Origin: Petaurus breviceps papuanus
Lineage: Eukaryota > Chordata > Mammalia > Diprotodontia > Petauridae
Direction of reading: 5' to 3'
Length of the DNA stretch: 64,000 nt
Assembly (NCBI GenBank): GCA_028583685.1
Contig: JAMXIF010001253.1
Location: forward strand, 34,182,307 to 34,246,306
The notes under the pieces were generated by a model that had not been told where the DNA came from, ran no database searches, and was given only the letters and a program-made list of their open reading frames with translations. The translations under genes and the position numbers were made by a program. Below, piece by piece: positions 1-10,716 of this stretch (its first letter is position 1; each line of letters starts with the position of its first letter).

Positions 1-42
1 GGCTTCCCTTCAGGTTGACATTGGCCTGTTAATTATACACTA

Positions 43-288
43 GGCATGCCAGGTGGTTCAGTGAATAGAACACTGGGCCTGGAGTCATTATGAACCGAAT
101 GACCAGATAACTTAGCAGCTGTATGATCCTGTGCAAGTCACTTAACCTTTTTTGTTCCCCCTTAATCCACTGGAGAAGGAAATGACAAACCACTCCATTA
201 TCTTTACTGAGAAAACCCCATGAACAGCACTGGCATGCTGTAGTCCATGAGGTCCCAAAGAATTGGTCACAACTGAACAACAAAAAAA
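43..288 (+). mobile_element. MAR1-like SINE (tRNA head, RTE/BovB-like tail)
   Basis: The head reads like the marsupial tRNA-derived SINE (GCCAGGTGGTTCAGTGAATAG, then a GTCACTTAACC motif). The tail carries the GGAGAAGGAAATGACAAACC block and ends with a GTCACAACTGAACAACA motif resembling RTE/BovB 3' ends, followed by a short A run. This tail suggests mobilisation by an RTE LINE, which is an inference from the family. Confidence 0.85.
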
Positions 289-426
289 TGGTTGTTCATC
301 CAATTTTGGGCTCATTTTACTTCACTACCATACAGTCAACAGTGCTCCATGCTTTTCAATATAGAACGCAGAAATAAAATAGGTTTTGAGTCATTCTTGA
401 TCTTGAGATCTTTTAGTATCACCCGA

Positions 427-665
427 CATGTTCTTTTGTTTCACTCATGTTCAACTCTTCGTGACTCCCTTTGGGGTCTTCTTGGCAAAGTTAGTGGAAT
501 GGTTTGTCATTTCCTTTTTCATTTAATTTCTCAGATGAAGAACTGAGGTAAACAGGGTTTAGTTACTTGTGTAAGATCACACAGCAGTGTTTGAGGCAGA
601 ATTTGAATTCAGGTATTCCTGACTTCAGACTCAGTGCTGAATCCTCTATGCCACCTAGCTTTCCT
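427..665 (-). mobile_element. MAR1-like SINE, antisense
   Basis: Reverse-strand copy of the same family as the first SINE: it opens with the inverted tail (TTCGTGACTCCCTTTGGGG) and closes with the inverted tRNA-like head (GCCACCTAGC). It is clearly diverged, so it is an older copy. Confidence 0.8.
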
Positions 666-1439
666 ATTATGCTATATACTGCTACATAAATATTACACAA
701 GTAGTACTTGACACCACGCAGGGGTGGAGCTGGAGTGGGGGGCTGTTTTTAATTTGTTTCTCGCTTGGTATCAAACATCCCTTAACAAAATGCTTCCTCT
801 TTCTTTGTTCTTATTTGTCCTAAGTCTTAGCTCATTCTGGTGGTTTGCAGTCCTGCTAACTTTCTTATAGGCTTGGATTTTTTTTTTGTATTTATCATTA
901 GTGAAATGCCACAAAATCACATCTGTTGTATATGTCCTTTCAAAATATAATCTCATTGGATGACACCATTTGCATCCATATTTGACTCTTTGGATACCTT
1001 CTTTTCTTCTTGGGATGATCTTTGACAATATTGTTAGATTTTGTTTTTGAGAATCTTTATCTTTGCTTTGTATATTTAAGGAAATTGGAACATACCTTTC
1101 AATTCTTTGAACTTTTAAAAATCTCTTTACTAAGTCCTAGGATATATTCCTGACTCTGCCATTGTTCTTTTCCTTTACAATAATTAATTCTAATATAATA
1201 TAATACCTTTCTTGGTTACAATAAACTCTTCTTTCAAAGTTGCTATCATGGATGTCACCAAGCAGATATTCCTCATTGACTGAAATTAAGTTCAGAGGAG
1301 CAGTTCTGCTTGCTGAAAGGCAGGAGGATACTGAAAAAAAAAGTATAATATTTGAAGGCAGGAGACATTGATAAATGTAATCTTATTTTATTTAACACAA
1401 CCTACTTTAAAAAATGTTGTTATTTTTGCACAGGATAGC
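666..1439. other. Unassigned intergenic DNA
   Basis: AT-rich sequence with short T and A runs. I recognise no repeat family, splice-site pattern or coding frame of note. Confidence 0.4.
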
Positions 1440-2905
1440 ATTTTATTTTTTTCTAATTACACATAAAGATAGTTTTAAACATTCGTTTTTGTAATATTTC
1501 AAATTCCAAATTTTTTCTCCTTTTTTCCCTTCTCCCTCCCCAAGACAGCAAGCAATCTCATATAGGTTATACATGTGCAATCAGATCAAGCATATTTCCA
1601 CATTAGTTATCTTGTGAAAGAAGAATCAGAACAAAAGAAAAACAATGTGAAAGAAAAAAAAATTAAAACTTTATACTTTAATCTGCATTCAGACTCCTTA
1701 GTTCTTTCTCTGGATGTGGATGGCATTTTCCATTATCGGTCACTTGGAATTGTCTTGGACAATTTTATTGCTGAGGAGAGCTAAGTCTATCATGATCATT
1801 GCACAATGTTGCGGTTACTATGTACAATGTTTTTCTGGCTCTACTCACTTCTCTCAGCATCAATTCATGTAAATTTTTCCAGGTTTTCCTGAAATATGCC
1901 TGCTCATCGTCTTTTATGGCATAATAATGTTCCATTACATTCATATAGCACAATTTGTTCAGCCGTTCACTAATTGACAACATCTCCTCAATTTCCAATT
2001 ATTTGCCACCACAAAAAGAGCTGCTATACATGTTGTTTTTTTTTTTTAACATGTGGGGCCATTTCCCTTTTTATGATCTCTTAGGAATACAGACATGGGA
2101 GTGCTATTGCTGAATCAAAGGGTATGCAAAATTTTATAGCCCATTTGGGCATAGTTCTAAATTGCTCTCTAGAATGATTGGATCAACTCACAACTCCACC
2201 AATAATGCATTAGTGTTCCAATTTTCCAACATCTTCTTCAATACTTAGTATTTTCCTTTTATTTCATTTTAGCCAATCTGATTGATGTGATATGGTACCT
2301 CATATTTGTTTTAATTTTCATTTCTCTAATTAATAGTGATTTTGAACATTTATTCTTATGACTATAGATAGCTTTAATTTCTTCCTGTGAAAACTGCCTC
2401 TTGATATCTTTTGACCATTTATCAATTGGAGAGTGACTTGTATTCTTATGAATTTGACTCAGTTATCTTTATATTTGAGAAGTGAGGTCATTATCAGAAA
2501 CACTGTCTGTAAAAATTATTTCCCAGCTTTCTGCTTTCCTTCTAATCTTAGCTGCATTGTTTTTTTTTTGTGCAACAACTTTTCAATTTAATGTAATCAA
2601 AATGATCTATTTTACATTTCGTAATGTTCTCTATCTCTTGTTTGGTCATAAATTCTTCCCTTTTCCATAGATCTGACAGGTAAACTCTTTCTTGCTCTCC
2701 TAATTTGCTTATGGTATCATTCTTTATGATTAAATCATGCATCTATTTAGACCTGAAGACGTTGGTCTATGCCTAGTTTCTGCCATGTTATTTTATAGTT
2801 TTTCTGGAAGTTATTTTTGTCAAATATTGAGTTCTTATCCCAGAAGCTGGAGCTTTTGGGTTTATCAAACAGTAGATTACTATAGTCCTTTACTACTGTT
2901 GGCCA
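1440..2905 (-). mobile_element. L1 3' part, 5'-truncated, antisense
   Basis: The left side holds the L1 3'UTR and the right side the C-terminal part of ORF2, all readable on the minus strand. Minus frames at 1765-1998 and 2548-2742 give the typical marsupial ORF2 C-terminal blocks (for example YAIKDDEQAYFRKTW and a segment with LSDLWKREEFMTKQEIENI). Frame breaks and a clear difference from the younger L1 copies near 46 kb and 58 kb mark it as an older insertion. Confidence 0.9.
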
Positions 2906-2914
2906 AATCTTCTA

Positions 2915-3055
2915 AGCCAGACTGTGAACTCTGAGAGCAAGGACTGTTCTGTCTTTGTTTTTGAAAATTTTATTTTGCCTTTCTATGTATCCAAAAAGCC
3001 CCAATATAATGTTTGGCACATAGTAAGAGTTTAATAAATCCTTGTTGACTGATGG
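2915..3055 (+). mobile_element. L2 3' end fragment
   Basis: Shows the L2 terminal signature: GACTGTGAACTC, GCAAGGACTGT, GGCACATAGTAAGAG and TTAATAAATCCTTGTTGACTG. Only the last roughly 140 bases of the element are present. Confidence 0.8.
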
Positions 3056-3239
3056 ATTCTTTAAGGATGCTCCATGATACATTAGTATGGCACAAACTGA
3101 GCTGGTTCTGACATTAATTTATGACTAAAGGCATGCTATGTATTTCTGATAGTATTTTTGTGAAGATCATATAAGATAATGTACATAAGTTGTCTTGAAA
3201 AATTTAAGGTGTTGATAGACATATCTATAATGATATAGA

Positions 3240-3343
3240 GAGTTATATCATATATAGAGAGAAAGCATATGCATATATACATATATATAGAGAGAGAGAG
3301 CTATATGTGGATAGATAGATTTCTATGTACATCTATTTGTCTG

Positions 3344-3396
<53 letters not shown>

Positions 3397-3489
3397 GTAT
3401 CTATCTATCTATGTATCTATCTATGTAGCTATGTATCTATCTATGCATCTATCTATGCATCTATCTATGTATCTATCTATGTATCTATG

Positions 3490-3544
<55 letters not shown>

Positions 3545-3637
3545 GTATCTATCTATCTATGTATCTATCTATGTAGCTATGTATCTATCTATGCATCTAT
3601 CTATGCATCTATCTATGTATCTATCTATGTATCTATG

Positions 3638-3683
<46 letters not shown>

Positions 3684-3710
3684 ATCTATCTATCATCTAT
3701 CTATCTATTG
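3240..3710. repeat. (ATCT)n / (ATGT) microsatellite with a second-order repeat
   Basis: A long ATCT tetranucleotide array with interspersed ATGT, ATGC and one GTAGCTATG variant per unit. The variant pattern recurs exactly: the motif CTATGTAGCT starts at 3421 and again at 3569, giving a 148-bp higher-order period equal to 37 tetramers. A purine (GA)n and AT-rich leader precedes it. Long frames of alternating Ser/Ile/Tyr/Leu here are repeat artefacts. Confidence 0.97.
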
Positions 3711-3764
3711 AATGACTGTTCCTACCTACACTTTTTTTTTCTTTACTGATTTGGAGAAGAAATT

Positions 3765-3832
3765 CAGGATCACGGAATTTCAGAATTGAAAGGGACCTGA
3801 AAAGTCATCTAGTGCAATCAATGCCTGTACAA
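3765..3832 (-). mobile_element. MIR3/L3-type 3' end fragment
   Basis: Contains the inverted motif GAATTGAAAGGGACCTGAAAAG followed by TCATCTAGTGCAA, as in the tails of MIR3 and L3 in antisense. It is too short to separate the two families. Confidence 0.5.
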
Positions 3833-3939
3833 GAAGCCTTAGTACAACATAAACAAGTGGTTATTCAGACTTCAGTCATCACATCAGTGAGACCGAATAC
3901 ATTAACTCTTAAGGCAGACCATTTTTTTTTGGACAGATT

Positions 3940-4045
3940 TAATTATTAGCTCTTTCAGGACAGGGAGTGTTTTGTGTTTGTGTCTCTAGCCCCAGCATAG
4001 TGCATGGTATATAGTAGGTCTTTATGATATTATCTGAACAGAATT
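3940..4045 (+). mobile_element. L2 3' end fragment
   Basis: Matches the L2 terminal pattern: AGCTCTTTCAGGACAGGGAGTG, CTCTAGCCCCAGCATAGTGC and TATATAGTAGGTC. Diverged and truncated at both ends. Confidence 0.7.
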
Positions 4046-4196
4046 GAATCAGAAATTCAGGATTCTGTTTCCTAATATGTGGAGCACTGCACTGAATGTA
4101 GGACTGTAGATTTGTTCTGAACAAGGACCTGTGAATCGAGAAAATATCTCTATGGTCTTAGACACTAGATGTCTTTTAATGAAAACTAAGATTATA

Positions 4197-4340
4197 GGGG
4201 GTGGCTAGGTGGAGCAGTGAATAGAGCACCAGCCCTGGAGTCAGGAGAACCTGAGTTCAAATCCATCCTCAGACACTTAACAAAAAAACTAGCCATGTGA
4301 CCTTGGGCAAGTCACTTAACCCCAATTGCGCTCCAAAAAA
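4197..4340 (+). mobile_element. Marsupial tRNA-derived SINE with perfect 16-bp TSD
   Basis: Full-length short SINE from GGGGGTGGCTAGGTGGAGC to AACCCCAATTGCGCTCC plus an A run. It is flanked by a perfect direct repeat, gaaaactaagattata, at 4181-4196 and 4341-4356. The intact TSD and low divergence suggest a relatively recent, L1-type insertion. Confidence 0.95.
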
Positions 4341-4356
4341 GAAAACTAAGATTATA

Positions 4357-5495
4357 TTAACATTTTTATCTGTTACATACAGTTGAATCACATCCTTTAT
4401 ATTTCCCCAAATGACCTCTTTTGTAGATTAACTAAAATCAACTTTTACCTTTCTCCATCATGTGTTTGTGAAGTTAGATTTTGGATGAGGTTATCATTGT
4501 TAAATTTCATCTTACTATATTGTACAAAAAATTCTAGACCAGTGACTCTTGAAGATTACTTAATGGTACACTAGTATCTTATCAGTTTTTCTAGGTATAA
4601 AATCTCCAGTCTCCAACCTCATGCTACATACTGTTGTCTATGCTTCTCATGTTGGCATTGAGAAGGTCACAATAGCAATTCTGTCCACAGAGGTTCAAAT
4701 CTGCACCCTCCACTATCCCTATGAGTCTTGGAGAAGTCAAAGACAGAAAAAGAGACAAAGAGACATAGAGACACATAGAGAGGGTCAGAAAAAGGCAGAG
4801 ACAGAGAGCATGTTTAAATATTTTTGCATCATAACTCTATTATCCTGTATAAAAGTCAGCATTGCCACTCATCACCCAGTCTTTACCACCTGTAAATTTG
4901 GTAAACATATCTATGCATTGATACAACTCATTTATATAAATGCTAAAGAACATAGTGAAAATGTCATTAGGGTCTATCCAGTTAACCAACTTTGAAATGA
5001 AAAACTTTGATACTGAAGTGAAATTACGCTTATTGACCTTAGCATTCTGAGTCCTCTCTCTTTAGAAGATCATCAACATATCTTTTACCCTTCTCCAGTC
5101 CTGCTATAACTTTCTTATTCTCTATGATTTTCTAAATAAAAGTCCAAATATCTCTGGGAATTGCTTAGAAATTGTATCTGTCAAGCATCCTTTATTACCC
5201 TAGGATATAATTTTCTGGGCCTGAATTCATGGAAAGCAGAAATACACTTTATCTCTAATCATTTTGGTTGACAACTGTCCATTAGTCATTTTTGTTCTAT
5301 CATAAGCCAAAGATTATGATATTTGGAATACAAAATAGAAACAAAATAATATTTGACCAGTGCTATCTTTTCCCCATTATCTTTTGGCTTAATCATGGGA
5401 TCGAGGAATGCCAATATACTACCCAATGCAACTTCTCAGAAATTACTATACTATATACTAAATACTATATTTAGTTTTTGAGAAATATTAAATGA
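4357..5495. other. Unassigned intergenic DNA with a purine tract
   Basis: No recognisable repeat family. A GA-rich purine tract with AGAGAC repeats lies at about 4735-4812. Weak open frames up to 124 codons cross this tract and show no protein signature I recognise. Confidence 0.4.
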
Positions 5496-5906
5496 GAAGA
5501 ATGTCTCTGATAAAAGCCTCATCTTAAAATATACAGAGAATTGAGTCAAATCTATAAGAATACAAGTCATTCCCCAATTGATAAATGGTCAAAGCATATG
5601 AACAGTCAGTTTTCAGAAGAAGAAATTAAAGATATCTATAAGTATATGGAATAATGCTCTAAATCACTACTGATTAAAGAAATGCAAATCAAAACAACTC
5701 TGAGGTACCACATCTCACCAGTCAGATTGGCTAAGATGACAAAGCAGGAAAATGACAAATGCTGGAGAGGATGTGGAAAAATTAGAACACTAATACACTC
5801 TTGATGGAGTTATGAACTGATCCAACCATCCTGGAAAGCAATATGGAACTATGCCTAAAGGGCTAAATATAATTATATTAGAGAAGTGTTAGGAGGACCC
5901 ATATGT

Positions 5907-5933
5907 AATATATATATATATATATATATATAT
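5907..5933. repeat. (TA)n microsatellite
   Basis: Uninterrupted TA dinucleotides directly abutting the 3' end of the antisense SINE. It probably grew from the SINE insertion site or the SINE's A-rich tail. Confidence 0.9.
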
Positions 5934-6079
5934 AGCAATTGGGGTTAAGTAACTTGCTCAAGGTTACATGGCCAGTTATTTCTGGGTGTGGTGCTAAGTA
6001 TCTGAGCCCAGATTTGATCCCCAGGTCATCCTGACACTGGAGTTGGTGCTCTTACTTGCTGATCCACCTAGCTGCCCCT
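5934..6079 (-). mobile_element. Marsupial tRNA-derived SINE inside L1
   Basis: Antisense copy running from GCAATTGGGGTTAAG to CACCTAGCTGCCCC. It splits the L1 sequence that resumes with ATATTTATAGCAGC on the right, so the SINE is younger than this L1. Confidence 0.9.
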
Positions 6080-6707
6080 TAAAAAAATATTTATAGCAGC
6101 TCTTTTTGTGGTGGTATTGGAAATCAAGGGAATACTCACCAATTGGGAAATGGCTGAACAAGTTGTGGTATGCGAATGTAATGGAATACTACTATGCTAT
6201 AAGAAATGAGGAGCAGATGGACTTCATAATAACCTGGAGAGATTATATAAACTGAAGCTGAGTGAGAAGAGCAGAACCAGGAGAAATCTGTACATAATCA
6301 CAGACACAATGTATGTATGATAACTAACTCCAATTGACTGGGTTCCTTTCAGCAAAGCAAGGTTATAAAACAACTGCAAAAGACTAATGATAGAAGGAGA
6401 TATCCACATCCAGAGAAAGAGTTCAGAGTCTGAATGCAGATTGAAGTAAACCACTTGCTCTGTTTCTTTTTCTTGTTTTGTTTTGTTTCCTCTTTCCCAC
6501 TGATCATTCCATCAGTTATAATCCTTCTTTACAACCTGACTAATGATTAATGTGAAGATATTTGTAGATCCTATATTTGAGTCCATGACACCATGATAGT
6601 GGAGGAGGAGAGGAAATGGAGGGGGAGAAAATTTGAAATTCAAGGGACTGTGGAACTTAATATTGTAAACTAGAAGTAAATGAACAAATTAATTAAAAAA
6701 AAACAAT

Positions 6708-7176
6708 AGTACAGCCCAGAAGAAAGCTTGAAATTTGATTCTTGTCTGCTTTAGCATACCAGCCAGAAATGGGTGCCATGTGCTCTGTGACTGCTCTAAT
6801 CCCCTTAGAAAAAAATAGATTCAGAAGTTTTAATTTTGCAGTGGATTGGGGTGGGCAATCATCCAAATACCTTGCATTTTCAGTGTTGGAGTAGTATGTG
6901 CATCCCCAGATCTCTGATATATTTTTGTTTTGTTCTGTTTTGTTTTCTACCCTTGTGGCATCCCAGCCCTAAGCACTCTGGCTTAGGACACTGTGCCCAG
7001 AAAAATCTTCATATGAGATGGGAAGCTGAATGTCTCAGACTTTCACAAGTTTTGACTGTGGAGTCGAAGTCTCACTTAGCTTTTCTAGAATCTGACTGGG
7101 GAAAATTTTACCTGGGTATATAATAGCAGCATAAAATACTGATAAATTACATTTGATGGAAAAATGAATCCTCAAA
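6708..7176. other. Unassigned intergenic DNA
   Basis: No repeat family recognised. Contains a short TTTTG repeat run near 6925-6950. Confidence 0.4.
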
Positions 7177-7542
7177 ATGCTCAGATTTCAAAAGGACAAT
7201 CATTTCCAGGAATATTTAGGATGTGCAAATTGTGGAACCCCTAGGGAACGTCAAAAAACAGATGTATGCTATATGCCCAGGTTTAAAGTTCAATTAAAAC
7301 CACAGCCATTAGGAAAGAAGGTGAAACTGAAGTCACAACAAAAATGTAAAATGAGGAGGGTGAAAGAATTATCTGAAATAATACCTCCCCTAATGCCCTG
7401 TATCTGCCACTGCAGGGTAAACTGCTACTGCAATCAACAGCAGGCACTCTCTTCATTTCAGATGACCTGTGAATTAGAGATGAACGTGACTCGAATATTC
7501 AGAGGACAACCAGGGAATAATATATTTTGCAAATGGTACTGA
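7177..7542 (+). CDS. Unrecognised 121-codon open frame, possible gene remnant
   Basis: A stop-free frame of 121 codons in DNA where such frames are uncommon and no repeat explains it. The predicted peptide is rich in Lys, Gln and Cys, with two clustered Cys segments: CANCGTP at residues 16-22 and CICHCRVNCYC at about residues 75-85. I do not recognise the protein. A second ATG about 23 bases upstream opens another frame that closes within 27 codons. Good splice-acceptor-like sequences (CTCTTCATTTCAG near 7447-7460 and CATTTCCAG near 7200) lie inside the frame, and an AATAAA lies at about 7873. It could be an exon, a decayed retrocopy or chance; nothing here proves translation. Confidence 0.2.
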   Translation: MLRFQKDNHFQEYLGCANCGTPRERQKTDVCYMPRFKVQLKPQPLGKKVKLKSQQKCKMRRVKELSEIIPPLMPCICHCRVNCYCNQQQALSSFQMTCELEMNVTRIFRGQPGNNIFCKWY

Positions 7543-8513
7543 AAATGTGCTGAAGTGTGCAGATTTTTAACTGGCCAGCGATCCTTTCTGTCCTGCTGAT
7601 TCAGTGATAGAAAGGACATGCCATCCCTTGCATTTTCCTTGGCTGTGTTTCTCTTTCTGTGCAGCATCTATAGGACAAGCATCTTGGACCTGAGAAACAA
7701 ATTTTTCCCTTTAAATGTCATTGTCTCATTAGATCTTTTCATTGGTTCATTTTGGATGCCATTTACCTTTCCCCCTACCTTGTGAAATGAAGTGTTTAAC
7801 ACCTTAGGCAGCCCTTGAAGGCTTGTCTGCATTTGGAAGCTATATACGATAGCTTCTTGGAACAAAAGAAAAATAAAATATTTGAAGGAAAATGGTCAAC
7901 ACATGTATCTCTGTCTTATTTAGAGAACATGATAAAAGTCAATAGAGACAGCTCTCATATGAAAGGCACTCTTGTTCCCATGTTCAATAATTCTGGATTA
8001 GAAGGTTCTAACTGACCTCGAAAAAGCCTCCTAGCTGAATGTAGAAATGCTAAATGTGGAAATGCTAAAGGGAATCTTTACTATCTATATCTTGGTTGTT
8101 GATATGCTATTCAGGTTTTAACCTAGTAGCTTTCCTTCTGGAAATCTAGCCCTGACTTCCCCTATTGGTAATGGCATATGACTTTGAGCCATAGAGCTCT
8201 ACAATCTTCAAATCATTTAAAATGTTTACCAATCAGAGGGCAATGTAGCAGTTTGTGGTAGATATTAATAGTCTGTAAGCTTTCCCCGTTCTCTTAACTG
8301 AGAATGCTGCCTCATTTTATAGGGAAAAGGAAAAAAAGAAGAGGTTTATCACCCTGGGCTCTTTTTTCTCCTAATATCACCGATATGCCTTCTTACCACT
8401 ATTTTCTCCTTCAGTCTGATCTCATATGAGTTGGATTTACTCCTTATTAAGGCTAACCCTTATACCTACTCAAAGATCCTATTTAATTCCAACTTTTTTC
8501 AAAATATTGCTCC
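7543..8513. other. Unassigned intergenic DNA
   Basis: No repeat family recognised with confidence. An AATAAA hexamer follows an A-rich stretch at about 7866-7880. No long frames. Confidence 0.4.
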
Positions 8514-8518
8514 CTCTG

Positions 8519-9067
8519 TGTAATGGTAAGGAAATTTGAAGATCTTCCCTGACCCTTAATAAGCCTAGGGAATTTGAAGATCTTCCCTGCCCTTAATGGG
8601 CCTCACTTGGAGCCCAACAAGAGAAGCTTGTTTTTCAGGAAGGCACACACCTTTTGTTACTTTGTAATTAGACAATAGGTCATGAAGGTTGTGATGTTCT
8701 CTGACCATGAAGAAGGGTATATGTAAGTCTGGGTAGACTTTGAGCTCCTGGCTTTGAAAACACAGATCCTGATGCTTCTCTCTCTGGCAACTAAACTAAC
8801 TATGTATGTATGTAATGGTCAGACAGCTAGAACCCTATCTGTTGGTCTATTGAATTATTTTTTCTGTTTGTATTGTTGTCCGCTTGTAATTTCTGTTTGT
8901 ATTTTCTGAAGTTTGGGGTGCTGACCTTCCCCCCAAACTGAGTGAATAATATGTATGTTTGATTTAAGTAATATTTTAACCCCTCTTGAGTTGCTTTCCT
9001 TTATAAAAGCACATCAAAGAACCTATGCTAGCAGCCATCCTGAGTAGCTATAGTCCTTGCTGTTATA
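8519..9067 (+). mobile_element. Solo LTR (endogenous retrovirus fossil), 5-bp TSD
   Basis: A 549-bp LTR beginning TGTAATGG and flanked by a perfect 5-bp direct repeat, CTCTG, at 8514-8518 and 9068-9072. No internal retroviral region is present, so it is a solo LTR. It shares its start, the CTTGTTTTTCAGGAAGGC region, the CTGAACTT-type box and the GCAGCCATCCTG end with the LTRs at 15.2-15.7 kb and 35.3-35.9 kb. A 5-bp TSD fits class III (ERVL-like) elements. The three copies differ markedly from one another, so they are old. Confidence 0.85.
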
Positions 9068-9399
9068 CTCTGTCATCTCTACTCTATCCCTGATTTCCAA
9101 TTTCTCCCTGTCTCCTAGATAGATCATTCCCTACTGCCTACAAACAAGCTCATGTCACTCGCATTCTGAAAAAAACCCTCCTTGATGCTTCAATTCCACT
9201 AACTATTATGTCACATCTCTGTTATCCTTTGAGGCAAAACTCCTTGAACAGGAAATTCATGGTAGGCACCCATCCCTTTCTTTTTTCTGCTTTGCCCCTT
9301 AAAATCTAGCTTCCAGCCTCTTCATGGCACCAAAACTGTTCTCTCCAGTATTACTAATGGTCTCTTAATTGCTAGATCCAATGACATTTCTCAATTCTT

Positions 9400-9555
9400 T
9401 TTTTTTTTGAGGGAGGGAGGTAGGGCAATTGGGGTTAGGTGATTTGACCAAGGTCATACAGCTAGTAAGTGTTAAGTGTCTGAGGTCGGATTTGAACTCA
9501 GGTCCTCCTGACTCCAGGGCCTATATTCTATTCACTGCACCATCTAGCTGCCCCT
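9400..9555 (-). mobile_element. Marsupial tRNA-derived SINE inside L2
   Basis: Antisense copy with the poly-T (inverted A-tail) on the left and the CATCTAGCTGCCCC head on the right. The L2 words on each side (TCTCAATTCTT and TTTCAATCCTT) form a slightly diverged TSD. Confidence 0.9.
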
Positions 9556-10716
9556 TTCAATCCTTATTCTTAATATCTCTGCAACCTTTAGAATATTGAT
9601 CACTCTCTCCTTCTTGGTACTCCTTAGACTCTAAGTTTTGGGGACACTACTATCTCTTGCTTCTCCTCCCAGTTATGCAACCACTCGTCAGTCTCTTCCT
9701 CTGTATCCTCATTCAGATTACACACTTTAACCACAGGTGTACCAGAGGATTCTTTACTGGGTCTTCTTTTCTTCTCCTTCCATACTACTTTAATTGATGA
9801 TCTCATCAGATCCCTATAATTATATCTCATCAGATCCATATAATTATCCTCTCTATGCTGATGATTCTCAAATCTACCTCTCTGCCCTAACCTATCTATT
9901 GACTTCCAGTATTTCATTTCCAAATGCCTTTTAGACATCTCAAACTAGATGTTTTGTACATATCTTAAAGTCTACATGTCCAAAATTGAACTAATATCTT
10001 TCTACCTAAATGCTTCTTACCTCCTACCTTCCATATTACTATAGGTGAAAAGACCATCCTCCTAGTTCCTTAGAGTTGCAACCTAGGTGTAATCCTCTAG
10101 TCCTTACTGTCTTTCACCTGCTCATTTACTACATTGACAAAGGCTGTTAATTTTACCTTTGCAAAGCTTTCAAATATGCCCCCTTCTTAGACACTAAAAC
10201 CACTCTAGTGCAGCCCTTATTACTTCCTACCTGTACTATTGCAATAGTCTATTGGTGGATCTGCCTTATTTAAGTCTTTTCCCACTCTAACTCTCCAATC
10301 AGGCAGTAAAGTGATTTTCCTAAAGCCCAGGTCTAACCATATTACCCTCCTACACAATAAATTCCAATGACTACTTATTGCCTCCACAAATAGAAATAAA
10401 AAATCTTCTAATTTATATTCAACATCCTTTATAACATCTCCCCAACCCTTCCATTCTTCTTATGCCTTACTTCCCTTCTTTTGATCCAATGACATAGGTC
10501 TTGCTATTTCCTGAACAAGTCACTCCAACTCTTGCCTCTGAGCTTTTTATCTGGCTGCACCTCATTCCTGGAAAGCTTTCACTCTTAATCTCTTCCTACT
10601 GGCTTCTCTCTGAATTCTTTTAAATACTAAATAAAATCCAATCTCCTAAAGGAAGGCTTTCTAAATCCCTCTTAATTCTAGTGACTCTCTTCTCTTAATT
10701 ATTTCTTATTTATCCT

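Larger units (their letters stand above)
5496..6707 (+). mobile_element. L1 3' end, sense, split by a SINE
   Basis: Sense-strand end of L1 ORF2 plus 3'UTR, starting near the codons for the ENWERIF-to-YRELSQ region and ending in an A-rich tail at about 6690-6707. The ORF2 part is broken by stops. The 3'UTR (GGACTGTGGAACTTAATATTG) matches, in opposite orientation, the L1 copies at 46.2 and 57.5 kb, so all three belong to one subfamily. A SINE interrupts it at 5934-6079. Confidence 0.9.

Noticed and set aside
3330-3690. Regularly spaced repeats that might suggest a CRISPR array
   Set aside because: The units are tetranucleotides with no unique spacers, and the genome is a vertebrate one.
3269-3749. 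Open frames up to 148 codons of Ser/Ile/Tyr/Leu repeats
   Set aside because: They are translations of the ATCT microsatellite and stay open in several frames simply because the repeat has no stop there.
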